Positions 21,103 to 29,603 of a stretch of DNA of 64,000 nucleotides are shown here, piece after piece. Made by a program: the position numbers and the translations under genes. Position 1 is the stretch's first letter. Each line of letters starts with the position of its first letter. Under the pieces are notes generated by a model. That model did no database searches. It worked only from the letters and a program-made list of their open reading frames with translations, and was not told the origin of the DNA. The DNA comes from Methanosarcina mazei S-6 (GTDB taxonomy: Archaea; Halobacteriota; Methanosarcinia; Methanosarcinales; Methanosarcinaceae), in assembly GCF_000970205.1 (NCBI RefSeq), contig NZ_CP009512.1:744001-808000 (forward strand), given 5' to 3'.

Positions 21103-21771
21103 ATGTTTAGCCGTGATACACCATATGAGCCCGGAGGCGGAACGAGCGACAGGATCAAAAGTTCTATTTCTGCAAGCCCGTCGATGGCGATTATTTTTCT
21201 CTGTATAGTTTCTTTCTTTCTGGAAATGGTCCCTGGCATAGGATCTCTCTATATAGACACCTTTCAGTTTAATCCCAGCTCTATTTTGACAAGGCCCTGG
21301 ACTCTTGTCACGTATATTTTCCTGCACGCCGGATTGGGGCATCTTTTTTTCAATATGATTGTCCTGTATTTCTTCGGGACTGCTCTCGAGCGAAAGGTGG
21401 GGAATAAGCAGCTCCTCGGAATCTTCTTTACGGCAGGAATTCTGTCCGCTATAGGGTATACTTTCTTAAGCAGGCCCATTTTCGACATCTATCCCGGTCC
21501 TATGGTAGGTGCAAGCGGAGCTATTTACGGGGTTTTTGCAGCTCTAACCGTACTTGAACCAAATCTGAGGGTGTATGTTTATTTTGTCCCCATGCGTCTG
21601 AAGCATGCCCTGTTGCTTTTTGCCGTTTTTGACTTTCTGATGGTAAATTCAACGGACATGATAGCCCACACTGCCCACTTAAGCGGGCTCTTTGTCGGGC
21701 TTTACATGGGTTACCGTATAAAGAGAATGCATGATAAATACATTAGAACGAGGTTTGCCGGCAGGTGGTGA
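21103..21771 (+). CDS. Rhomboid-family intramembrane serine protease
   Basis: This 222-residue membrane protein has about six transmembrane helices. The catalytic Ser is in VGASGAIYGVFAAL (GxSG, near residue 140) and the catalytic His in AHTAHLSGLFVGLYMG (near residue 190). HAGLGHLFFNMI supplies the conserved His/Asn of the oxyanion region, so it should be an active protease that cleaves transmembrane segments. The next gene overlaps its last codons. Confidence 0.9.
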   Translation: MFSRDTPYEPGGGTSDRIKSSISASPSMAIIFLCIVSFFLEMVPGIGSLYIDTFQFNPSSILTRPWTLVTYIFLHAGLGHLFFNMIVLYFFGTALERKVGNKQLLGIFFTAGILSAIGYTFLSRPIFDIYPGPMVGASGAIYGVFAALTVLEPNLRVYVYFVPMRLKHALLLFAVFDFLMVNSTDMIAHTAHLSGLFVGLYMGYRIKRMHDKYIRTRFAGRW

Positions 21772-22196
21772 GGCTGGATGAAGAGGCTTTTTCTCAGGAC
21801 AGGTACTATCATCCCAGACCTGGTCCAGGGGAAAAAGTTCCTGTTCAGATCTTAAATTTCACCCGTGTCTTTGCAGCCTGGTCTCCAGAGCTGAAAGCCA
21901 CTCTTTTTTTTGAAAAAGCTCCTGATGAATCCGAAGCAGACGGGCTTAAAAGGGTGCGAGAAGTTGTCATTCTTTATGTCTATGACTGGCTTGCGGGAAG
22001 GGAAGGGATAATAGAACTTACAAATGCGGAGTTTGCACAGTTTATGGAGGTCTATGAAGCTTTTCTTCGGAAATTAGGGGAAATCCAGTACAGCAGGGAG
22101 AAAAAAGGACGAAAAACTGAGAATGTCTTTGAACTTAAGGAATCTCCTTTCATTATCAGGGAAGTTAAAAAAGGTCCCTTCTCCGATAAATTATAA
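21765..22196 (+). CDS. Conserved hypothetical protein, 143 aa
   Basis: The frame starts at a GTG at 21765 (or the next GTG, 21768) overlapping the rhomboid stop, so the two genes are translationally coupled. The product begins MVRLDEEAFSQDRYYHP and is mixed alpha/beta and soluble, with many acidic and basic residues and no signal or membrane segment. I do not recognise a family. Coupling to rhomboid suggests a shared membrane-protein quality-control or signalling role, by context only. Confidence 0.7.
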   Translation: MVRLDEEAFSQDRYYHPRPGPGEKVPVQILNFTRVFAAWSPELKATLFFEKAPDESEADGLKRVREVVILYVYDWLAGREGIIELTNAEFAQFMEVYEAFLRKLGEIQYSREKKGRKTENVFELKESPFIIREVKKGPFSDKL

Positions 22197-22623
22197 TTCT
22201 AGAAAATATATCCTGTGTTCTATAGCCAGAAATGTTTAATCTGAAGGGGTTTACTCATCTCGCAGGACTTATCTTTTCCGGGATTGGATAGAAATTTCAG
22301 TCAAAGTTCTCAGACTGGTAATGTTAAGACCTTTTATTGCCAAAGTATGCAAATGTTTTACTACAGAAAAGCAAATATTTAGATATAACCAGATTGTTGC
22401 CCGAACTGCCGTGATAAGGGTAATACCTGAAAAGCAGTAACTGTAGACTCATATATGGAACTGTTATTCTCTGAAGGTTAAAATAGAAAACCCAGTCCTG
22501 TGAGCGTTAAATGGCTTCGGGGAACTCTGCTGCCCTCACAGGTCAGTTCTCCGTTAATTGCGGAGATTAAAGAAAAAAGATGCAGGTTGAGTAAAACTGT
22601 AAGTATCATAGAGGACATTGATA
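22197..22623. other. Gap upstream of the NYN gene
   Basis: The 427 bp has no convincing gene. A 39-codon frame beginning at 22321 lacks an SD and is not called. The right end holds the promoter and SD (GAGG at 22611) of the NYN gene. Confidence 0.5.
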
Positions 22624-23217
22624 ATGAAGCCTGTAAAAAGCGGACTTGATTCCATCTCCAAATACCTCCGTACCAAGAAAGAAGTCGGCAGGAGGAAAAT
22701 AGGCCTTCTGGTAGACGGACCGAACATCCTCAGAAAAGAGTTTGATGTAAATCTCGAGGAGATTAGGGACGTTCTGAAGGACTACGGGAATATCAAGATT
22801 GGACGCGTTTTCCTGAACCAGTATGCCTCGGACAAGCTTGTCGAGGCTATTGAAAACCATGGACTTGAACCCATAATCTGTTCCAGTGATGTGGATGTGC
22901 GCCTCGCAGTAGAGGGCATGGAACTGGTCTATAATCCCAATATAGACACCCTTGCAATCGTAACCCGCGATGCGGATTTCAAACCACTGCTTAACAAAGC
23001 AAACGAACACGGGAAAGAAACCATTATCTTTGGGGTTGAGCCCGGATTTTCTACGGCACTCAAGAACTCTGCGGACTACGTCATTCTCATGGGCAAAAAC
23101 CACATGAGCGGTTATGATGATGAAGATGAAGAAGGGAAACCTGATGCCTCGGAGCGTGAAGAATACCACGAGGAATATCCCGAAGATGAGTATGGAGAAT
23201 CTATGGAAAAGACCTGA
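22624..23217 (+). CDS. NYN-domain (LabA/DUF88-like) protein, TIGR00288 type
   Basis: This 197-residue protein has a PIN-like NYN nuclease fold. Asp motifs are in IGLLVDGPNILRKEF (about residues 28-42), SSDVDVRLAVEGMEL, and IVTRDADFKPLLNKANEHGK (about 112-130), the expected acidic metal site. A C-terminal tail rich in Glu/Asp/Tyr (from about residue 165) is probably disordered. It likely acts on RNA. I choose the ATG at 22624 because GAGG lies 9 nt upstream; the TTG at 22618 would be too close. The stop codon lies within the terminator hairpin. Confidence 0.85.
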   Translation: MKPVKSGLDSISKYLRTKKEVGRRKIGLLVDGPNILRKEFDVNLEEIRDVLKDYGNIKIGRVFLNQYASDKLVEAIENHGLEPIICSSDVDVRLAVEGMELVYNPNIDTLAIVTRDADFKPLLNKANEHGKETIIFGVEPGFSTALKNSADYVILMGKNHMSGYDDEDEEGKPDASEREEYHEEYPEDEYGESMEKT

Positions 23218-23234
23218 TTAGAGGTCTGATTTTT
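23210..23234. terminator. Bidirectional terminator between the NYN gene and marker 12
   Basis: AGACCT (23210-23215) and AGGTCT (23222-23227) form a 6-bp stem, flanked by TTTTT on the plus side and by the complement of GAAAA on the minus side. The stem contains the NYN stop codon. It can serve both convergent genes. Confidence 0.6.
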
Positions 23235-23258
23235 CTCTTCAGGATACTCTCTCATTTT

Positions 23259-24236
23259 TTAAGGATAATCCACGTCTATTCCGAGAATATGGTTTTCTCC
23301 GGCAAAAACATCTCTTGCTATCCCGGCACAGCCAATTGCAGCATGCCATTTCCCAAGGCTGAGGCATTCCTGGCCAAGGTGCCTGCTGATTTTTTTCTGC
23401 ACATATTCCACTTCTCCTACAGAGCCTGCAAGAAAGGCAGCTCCCGTAACTCCGTATTCTTTCAGGAGAAGCTGCATTGAAACTATTTCCATAGCTGCAA
23501 AAAGTGATATGGTATCCAGTGCGAGCAGTGCGGGCTCTTCTCCATTTTCGGCTGCATTGAGAAGTTCTCCCCTGTCTTTATAAGGAGTCATCTTCAGAGC
23601 TCCTGCTTCCATAAATGCCTGGTTCGCTGTCCTTAGCCCGTCATCAACATTTCTGATAGCTTCAAGGTCAAGAGGTCCGTGGTGAACTCCGGGAGCGAAA
23701 ATACAGGCATCGATTGCCCCGATAACTTTTCCAGAGGCAACCGCAAGAGTTACAGTATTGGAGCTGATATCTGAAACAACAAAGTCTTTGTAGCCCATGC
23801 ACCGGATATGATATGCAATCCCCAGCTTTTCCGGGCTTGTAAGGTGGGAAAACACCTTCATTCTCGGGTCTACTTTACTTCTCGTGTGCAGGCCGGGAAT
23901 CGCTATTGCCGGAATGCCGGAATTCTTCACAGCATCAAAGACCCGTGTGCCTCCTCCGGTCTTTTTTCCCGCGCCTTCCGTACTCTGAAGCCCCCGCCCT
24001 TCAATCTTTTTTACGTCTTTAATCTCGGAAAAGCCGTCTCCCATCGAGTAAGTCAAAGCAATCAAATCTATATCTTTAACTTTGACTCCGAACTCTTTTT
24101 CAATAGATTCCAGAATTTCTTTTTCTGACATTGCAGCAGCTTCAGACCTTCCGAGTTCAAAGGTCAGAACCTTTTCACCTTCGATAAGTGCAAAACGCAT
24201 TGCGGTTGTTCCGTGGTCAACTCCTATGAATGCCAA
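23259..24236 (-). CDS. Methanogenesis marker protein 12
   Basis: This 325-residue protein of the TIGR03281 family is found only in methanogens and relatives. The N-terminus MAFIGVDHGTTAMRFALIEG is an ASKHA-type phosphate-1 motif. VVSDISSNTVTLAVASGKVIGAID is a second phosphate loop, and AGSVGEVEYVQ is close to the adenosine motif, so it is probably an ATP-binding kinase-like or acetate-kinase-like fold. The substrate is unknown. The start is TTG at 24236 with AGGAGAG at good spacing. It lies 20 bp after the DUF2103 gene and should share its transcript. Confidence 0.92.
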   Translation of the reverse strand: MAFIGVDHGTTAMRFALIEGEKVLTFELGRSEAAAMSEKEILESIEKEFGVKVKDIDLIALTYSMGDGFSEIKDVKKIEGRGLQSTEGAGKKTGGGTRVFDAVKNSGIPAIAIPGLHTRSKVDPRMKVFSHLTSPEKLGIAYHIRCMGYKDFVVSDISSNTVTLAVASGKVIGAIDACIFAPGVHHGPLDLEAIRNVDDGLRTANQAFMEAGALKMTPYKDRGELLNAAENGEEPALLALDTISLFAAMEIVSMQLLLKEYGVTGAAFLAGSVGEVEYVQKKISRHLGQECLSLGKWHAAIGCAGIARDVFAGENHILGIDVDYP

Positions 24237-24256
24237 GTGATCTCTCCTGTAAAGCC

Positions 24257-24610
24257 TCAGAGGGCATTTTTTAGTATCTCATTCAGTTCATTCATTATTC
24301 TGTCCCCCTCTTCAGCGGTACCAACTGTTGTCACCAGCCTGATTTCCTGGAAACTTCTGCCTTCGGAGAGCAATAGCCTCAGGTTTCCCCTGGCGTCAGC
24401 TCGCAGGACTTTTCCTGCAAGTTTTCCCCCTGCAACACCTTTTACGGAAATTACGGATGGAATTACTTTTTTAAGCTCAGGATGCTGGCTTATAAGTTTT
24501 ATCAGTTTTTTTCCAGCTCTCCCTCCAATAACCGTAGTATGGGTTCCACCAAGTTTATTCTTTGAAAGATTTTGAGCGTTTTCCTGTAAGCTGTCTTTAT
24601 TCTCTATCAT
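24257..24610 (-). CDS. DUF2103-like predicted metal-binding protein
   Basis: The 117-residue protein carries the conserved segments KLGGTHTTVIGGRAGKKLI and ISVKGVAGGKLAGKVLRAD, which I associate with the DUF2103 family (predicted metal-binding, mostly in methanogens). No catalytic motif is clear. It precedes marker 12 in the same operon, which suggests a shared role in methanogen-specific cofactor or enzyme maturation. The family assignment is moderate. Confidence 0.6.
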   Translation of the reverse strand: MIENKDSLQENAQNLSKNKLGGTHTTVIGGRAGKKLIKLISQHPELKKVIPSVISVKGVAGGKLAGKVLRADARGNLRLLLSEGRSFQEIRLVTTVGTAEEGDRIMNELNEILKNAL

Positions 24611-24926
24611 CTAGTCAAACCGGCTGACTTTACTTTTTTGTAAATGCAGCCCAGATCTCTTTATATGGGCCGCCTTTTCTTTATTCTCAGAAAAGTTCTT
24701 CTCTGTTTGTTCTTTTTATATTTATAATGTATATCTATTTACTCAGTGGAAAAGTGAATAAAATACCGGTAAATTTTTCAGGTTATATTTCATGATTATG
24801 AAAAAAGAGAATTCCAGATGTCCGGTACACCGATAAACTCAGGCACATCATATAATGTACCGTGTCTCTGGATTATTTTTCGGCTTTTTAATATTTCTTT
24901 TTCGTAAAACCCGGTATTCAATAAAA
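24611..24926. other. Gap between the ACT and DUF2103 genes
   Basis: The 316 bp contains the terminator of the ACT-domain gene (listed separately) and the promoter of the DUF2103-marker 12 pair. No gene was seen. Confidence 0.6.
24800..24871 (-). terminator. Terminator after the ACT-domain gene
   Basis: CCAGA (24814-24818) with CGGTACA (24823-24829) pairs with TGTACCG (24856-24862) and TCTGG (24867-24871), with a four-base symmetric internal loop. On the minus strand a run of six T follows (complement of 24801-24806). Confidence 0.6.
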
Positions 24927-25376
24927 TCAGATCTTTTCAAGTTCTTTCATGCCAATTAGCTTTATATTATTTTCTTCCAGGGTTTTTATCGCTTTCTGAG
25001 TGTCATTTACCCGGACAATAAGAAGGGCTTTCTGATCCCTGGTGACAAAAGCATAGGCATAGTCAAGGTTAATATTCGCTTCCCCGAAGACTTCCGCAAT
25101 CCGGGACATACTTCCAGGGACGTCTTCCATTTCAATTCCCAGAACACTGGTTTCCGAAACTGTGAACCCTGCATCGTGAAGCACACGGTGGGCATAATCC
25201 GATTTATCCACAACCATTCGGATGATCCCGAAATCTCCTGATTCGGCAATGGTAAACGCTCTTATGTTTATGCCGGCACTTTTCAGTTTATTTGCCACGC
25301 TTGCAAGTCTTCCAGGTTTGTTTTCCGCAAAAAGGGAAATTTGTTTTATCACTTTATCTTCCATTCCAGCACCCAT
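24927..25376 (-). CDS. Tandem ACT-domain amino-acid-sensing protein
   Basis: This 149-residue protein consists of two ACT domains: KQISLFAENKPGRLASVANKL (about residues 10-30) and LGIEMEDVPGSMSRIAEVFGE (about 78-98). Each has the GR/PG loop that binds amino acids. Stand-alone ACT pairs are commonly found next to archaeal phenylacetate-CoA ligase genes, as here. Binding of an aromatic amino acid is likely by context. The start may be the ATG at 25376 or that at 25364 (MEDKVIKQ). Confidence 0.85.
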   Translation of the reverse strand: MGAGMEDKVIKQISLFAENKPGRLASVANKLKSAGINIRAFTIAESGDFGIIRMVVDKSDYAHRVLHDAGFTVSETSVLGIEMEDVPGSMSRIAEVFGEANINLDYAYAFVTRDQKALLIVRVNDTQKAIKTLEENNIKLIGMKELEKI

Positions 25377-25733
25377 GTCCTTTTAATCCCTTATTCCTTT
25401 AAATTTATTCTTTTCTTCGAACGAATTAATTAAAATTTTGATTTCCTTTCTTTTCCTGCTTTTTAATTCCTTCTTTTCTCCTCTCACTCTTTTCTCAATA
25501 TTTTCCTCTGAATATAATATAAGTTTCTGTCTGTATTTTAAACTTACAGGTGTATTATTTTTCTATATTGGGACTTGGTCTGAGCTTTAAAGAGTATTAA
25601 AAAAGGAACTGAAAAAGGAATACCTGTAAGGAATAATGTTTTACATTTTTCCGCAATTCCTTTTTCTCTGTGGAAAATCAAATTTCTTGGCCTTCTTATT
25701 TCCTGGCTTTTCTGATCTTCAAATGTAAAGCTT
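25377..25733. other. Gap between paaK and the ACT gene
   Basis: The 357 bp is AT-rich with pyrimidine tracts. No gene is seen; it may hold a promoter for the ACT gene on the minus strand. Confidence 0.5.
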
Positions 25734-27047
25734 TCAGATCTTTCTCTTGTCTATAACTTTCTTTGATTTCCCTTCCGAACGTGGAAGAGAGCCGTGTTCG
25801 ACAAGCTCTACTTCGACTGCAAGGTTAAGCACGCTCTTTAAAGCGCTTGCGATTTTCCCTTTAAGGGCCATCATATCCGACATTTTATCACTGAAGGCAG
25901 ACTCATGCATCTCTATCTGCACCTTCATTGAGTCGAGCGGACCTATTCTGTCCACAATTATCATGAAATGGTTTCCGACTTCAGGGATATTCATCAAAAC
26001 CGATTCTACCTGGCCGGGGAATACATTTATGCCGCGCACGATGATCATGTCATCCGAGCGTCCGCTGATGCGTGTAATCCTCGGGTGCGTCCTGCCGCAT
26101 TTACAGGGATCAGACAGTTTTCTGGTAAGGTCTTTGATTCTGTAGCGGATAAGGGGGTTTGCTTCTTTTGCAAGGGTGGTAATTACAAGTTCCCCTGTCT
26201 CTCCATCAGGAACAGGCTCACCGGTTTCAGGGTCCAGAATCTCTACAAGGAAAAGGTCTGCCCAGATATGGATGCCGCACTGTTCGTCGCATTCGGTAAA
26301 AAGAGGGCCGCTGAGTTCCGAAGTCCCGTAAATATCATAGGCTTTAATCCCTGATTCCTCTTCTATTCTCCTCTTGAGCTCCTCGGACCAGGGTTCGGCT
26401 CCGAAGAATCCCTTCCTTAATTTTGTATCATTCCTGATGTTGATTCCTTCTTTCCTGGCGGTCTCAATCATGTACAGGAAGTAAGAGGGGGTGCAGGCTA
26501 TGGATGTCGTGCCGAGGTCTTTCATGAGTTCAAGCTGCCTTTCTGTGTTTCCCGAACTTGTGGGGAGTACGGTTGCTCCCACTTTTTCACTTCCATAGTG
26601 GGCGCCGAGTCCTCCTGTAAAAAGCCCGTACCCGTAGCTTACCTGAAGGATATCTTCTTTCCCCACTCCTACGGAGGTGAGAGCACGGGCAAGGGATTCT
26701 GCCCAGTTGTCAATATCCTTATGTGTGTATCCTACAACAGTTGGTTTGCCTGTGGTACCCGAAGAAGCATGGAAGCGGGCAAGCTTTGAATTGGGAACGC
26801 AAAACATCCCTGTAGGGTAGGTATCTCTGAGATCCTGCTTATATGTAAAAGGTAATTTCCTGACATCTTCGAGAGTCTGGATGTCTTCCGGGCGAACCCC
26901 GTGTTCGTCAAACCTTTTTCTGTAAAAAGGAGAGTTCTCATACACGTAATGTACAAGTTTTTTCAATTTTTCTTCCTGCAACTTTCTCAAGTCGTCCACA
27001 GGCATTGTCTCGATTTCAGGATCCCAGTATTCTGGCATTTTTTTCAC
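25734..27047 (-). CDS. paaK: Phenylacetate-CoA ligase family protein
   Basis: This 437-residue AMP-forming aryl-CoA ligase has the P-loop-like HASSGTTGKPTVVGYT at about residues 90-105, YDIYGTSELSGPLFTE near 240, a hinge around RISGRSDDMIIVRGINVFPGQVE near 335, and a C-terminal lysine region. In methanogens these enzymes are thought to activate arylacetates for reductive carboxylation to aromatic amino acids by indolepyruvate oxidoreductase. The downstream ACT gene supports an amino-acid link. All expected motifs are present. Confidence 0.9.
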   Translation of the reverse strand: MKKMPEYWDPEIETMPVDDLRKLQEEKLKKLVHYVYENSPFYRKRFDEHGVRPEDIQTLEDVRKLPFTYKQDLRDTYPTGMFCVPNSKLARFHASSGTTGKPTVVGYTHKDIDNWAESLARALTSVGVGKEDILQVSYGYGLFTGGLGAHYGSEKVGATVLPTSSGNTERQLELMKDLGTTSIACTPSYFLYMIETARKEGINIRNDTKLRKGFFGAEPWSEELKRRIEEESGIKAYDIYGTSELSGPLFTECDEQCGIHIWADLFLVEILDPETGEPVPDGETGELVITTLAKEANPLIRYRIKDLTRKLSDPCKCGRTHPRITRISGRSDDMIIVRGINVFPGQVESVLMNIPEVGNHFMIIVDRIGPLDSMKVQIEMHESAFSDKMSDMMALKGKIASALKSVLNLAVEVELVEHGSLPRSEGKSKKVIDKRKI

Positions 27048-27441
27048 GCTCTTTATTCTTTATTCAGAGACCTTTTTGTTTCAGGCTGCGTCTCTTCCGG
27101 CCTTTTTTTATGTATATTTTTCATTTCATGCCCCTTGAGGTCATGCTTAATATGATTCTCTTTTCTTACCGGTTTTTCGTTTCGGAAAGTTGGGATTTTT
27201 CCCGGCGTATACGAACTTCCGATAGATATGGTAATGGAAGATTAAGTTTGATTCTCATATAAATAATAGTTGTTGCTATCGAATGGAAAAAAGATCTTAT
27301 TCAGCTTTAATTGAGAATACAACAGAAAAGGCATGAGAAAAAATAATAATTTTTAGACAGGATAAAAAGTTGAAGTTATTTTACCATCTTTTGCTATTGC
27401 TTGTTCACTGTTATTATTTGCCAGTTATCTGCTTTATCAAT
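27048..27441. other. Gap between the DHH gene and paaK
   Basis: The 394 bp is AT-rich. It holds a TATA-like sequence on the minus strand around 27255-27265 that could serve the DHH gene downstream stretch or paaK. No gene is seen. Confidence 0.4.
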
Positions 27442-28446
27442 TTATTCGTCCTCATTGACTTCGATTTCTTCCTCGGAAATCTCTTTTGCCGTGGTTCCGA
27501 GGCAGTTCTCAAGGATTTTCTTTGTCATCTCCCTGCATTTATGGAGTACTTCATCCATATTGGCAATTATATCTATTCCCGCAGCTCCTGAATGTCCGCC
27601 TCCGGTGCCGTTATATTCATTGCTAATATCTTCCATCAGCTGGCCGAGATTGACTCCCGCATTTACAGCGTCGCGTTTTGCCCTTGCGCTCACTCTGACA
27701 CTTTCTCCTTTCGTCGTGCCCACAAAAGCCACATCAGCCCCGATGTTAATGAGCATGGAAGATGCAGAGCCTCCGAAAGAACTCACATGAGAAGAAGCTA
27801 TGATCATATCTCCTACTCTGTCGAGTTCAACCCTGCTTGCAGCTTTCAGGATAGCTATGCGCATTGAGATGTCCTGGGGTGTAGCAGCCATAAGGTCAAG
27901 GACTTCTCCATACTCTACCCCACTTGCCTCAATAATTTTCGCCACAGTTTTGAAAGTATCGGCTGAAGCATGCTTAAAATGCCCTGTATCAGTTACTATT
28001 CCTGTGAGCATGCCAATTCCCATCCTGCGGTTAATCGGAGCTCCCATTGCTTTCAGGATATCGTAGACTATCTCTACAGTGGAAGTTGTATTCCTGTGCA
28101 GGAAAAATTCTGCGTTTTCTGTGAGGGCAGTAGTGGTATGATGGTCAATTACGCAATAACTGGTCAGCTCTATATCATTTAGCTGTGCTTTTGTCGAGGT
28201 ATCGACCACGACAACAAAACCATAATTTGCAGGGTCTGGCTTATCCACTACCTCGATTCCGAGCCTGTCGATCAGGACAGATGCTACACGGTTACACCCA
28301 TCCACCAGTCCGACTGTTCCTCCTATAGCTTCAGAAAGAGCGAAAGCACTGCTAACGGCATCCGGATCTGCATTCCTGTGACACAAATATAAAATGTTTC
28401 GATAGTCAAGGAGCCGGTTAAAAAACTCCGCTTCATCAACTCGCAT
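27442..28446 (-). CDS. DHH-family phosphoesterase (NrnA/RecJ-like)
   Basis: This 334-residue protein has DHH motifs: LCHRNADPDAVSSAFAL (motif I, about residues 21-36), VVVDTSTK, VIDHHTTT (the DHH signature, about 120), and a C-terminal DHHA1 GGGHSGAAGIDI. These enzymes hydrolyse nano-RNA, cyclic dinucleotides or pAp. Which one cannot be told. The extremely acidic C-terminus (EEEIEVNEDE) is unusual but short. It stands 122 bp downstream of prefoldin beta. Confidence 0.88.
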   Translation of the reverse strand: MRVDEAEFFNRLLDYRNILYLCHRNADPDAVSSAFALSEAIGGTVGLVDGCNRVASVLIDRLGIEVVDKPDPANYGFVVVVDTSTKAQLNDIELTSYCVIDHHTTTALTENAEFFLHRNTTSTVEIVYDILKAMGAPINRRMGIGMLTGIVTDTGHFKHASADTFKTVAKIIEASGVEYGEVLDLMAATPQDISMRIAILKAASRVELDRVGDMIIASSHVSSFGGSASSMLINIGADVAFVGTTKGESVRVSARAKRDAVNAGVNLGQLMEDISNEYNGTGGGHSGAAGIDIIANMDEVLHKCREMTKKILENCLGTTAKEISEEEIEVNEDE

Positions 28447-28568
28447 TGTCCTCTCTGGCTACCGTTTTGTATGGGTTTCGAAAATCCCGGAAACGCGGGA
28501 TTTCGGCACAATCTCCATTACAGATATAGTCCTTTTCCGTATTCTATATGTGTAGACGAAAATTAAAA

Positions 28569-28922
28569 TTATTGTGCTCTGGGCCCAAGAGCCTGCTGGA
28601 TCTGCTCCTGAAGCTGTTTGAAGCGGGCAGTAAGTCTTTCTTCCTGCCTGGAGATAGACTGAAGCCTGAGAGAGAGGGTTTCTTCTCTGTCTTTAAGTTT
28701 TGAAACGGACTCCTCTTTAGTTGTTTTTATAACCAGCTCTCCGACACTGCGGTAAATAACCGCATCGTCAGCCAGTCTTTCCAATTCCTCAAGAGCCATT
28801 TTTGACTCTTTTTGCATAGCTTCAATCTGAGATTTTTGCATGGACAGAGCCTGAACTTGCTGCTGTACCTGCTGAAGCTGTGCTATCTGGTTCTGGATTT
28901 GAGGAGGTAATTCTGAAGTCAT
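28569..28922 (-). CDS. pfdB: Prefoldin beta subunit
   Basis: Prefoldin is a jellyfish-shaped alpha2-beta4 chaperone that passes unfolded proteins to the thermosome. This 117-residue subunit has two long coiled-coil helices (Gln-rich NQIAQLQQVQQQVQALSMQK and the C-terminal LSLRLQSISRQEERLTARFK) around a beta hairpin (DDAVIYRSVGELVIKTT). The start is placed at the ATG at 28922 (MTSELPPQIQNQ) because AGGTG is 8 nt upstream; a longer form from 28943 has no SD. Confidence 0.93.
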   Translation of the reverse strand: MTSELPPQIQNQIAQLQQVQQQVQALSMQKSQIEAMQKESKMALEELERLADDAVIYRSVGELVIKTTKEESVSKLKDREETLSLRLQSISRQEERLTARFKQLQEQIQQALGPRAQ

Positions 28923-29603
28923 GTAATTTTCACCTGAGTCCACAATAAACCTGAAGGGATTTTAATGTTTCTGTCCTGCAGCTTCCGAAAATTCCCTCCT
29001 CCACAGAATCGGATTAAAAACACCTGCCAAAAACTTAAACAACAAGTTGAACTTAAATAAAGACATTTAAACAATTTAATTAATATCAAAAAGATTTGGT
29101 GAAATAAATATGTTCAGATATGTCCAGATCCAGAAGAGGAAACTTTCACATTTATTATCTTTAATCTTTAATCTTTAATCTTTAATCTTTAATCTTTAAT
29201 CTTTAATCTTTAATCTTTAATCTTTAATCTTTAATCTTTAATCTTTAATCTTTAATCTTTAATCTTTAATCTTTAATCTTTAATCTTTAATCTTTAATCT
29301 GTATATCTCACCAGTCATCTGGCAAAAGATAATCATAAATGAACATTTATAATACTATAATTATACACATTTATAACGCTATATTATACCGTATAACGAA
29401 CATTTAATTACTGCATTATACCGATATAACTGGACATTTATATTACTGCACTAATATCGATTAATTAGCAAATAAGTTGGTTAGCGAATCGTTTCAGTGC
29501 AAGTAAAGCCGATAAACTATCCACAGTACTAACCTGTAATGTATTAACCTGTGTTCTTCAAATTGACATTCCAGATTTAAACAGGATTCAGGAGATTTGT
29601 TAA
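28923..29603. other. Divergent gap between pfdB and the M42 peptidase, with a large microsatellite
   Basis: It holds promoters for both flanking genes and a long 7-bp tandem repeat (29157-29300). From 29340 to 29460 it also holds loosely repeated blocks around ACATTTATA. No gene was seen. Confidence 0.6.
29157..29300. repeat. Perfect 7-bp tandem repeat ATCTTTA, 20.6 copies
   Basis: The unit ATCTTTA runs without error for 20 full copies plus four bases (144 bp). Base-by-base phase checks across each 60-bp line agree. It lies upstream of both pfdB and the M42 peptidase gene. Confidence 0.95.

Noticed and set aside
22321-22440. 39-codon frame before the NYN gene
   Set aside because: No SD and no sign of selection visible by eye.
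29157-29300. CRISPR-like array
   Set aside because: The repeat is a contiguous 7-mer with no spacers.
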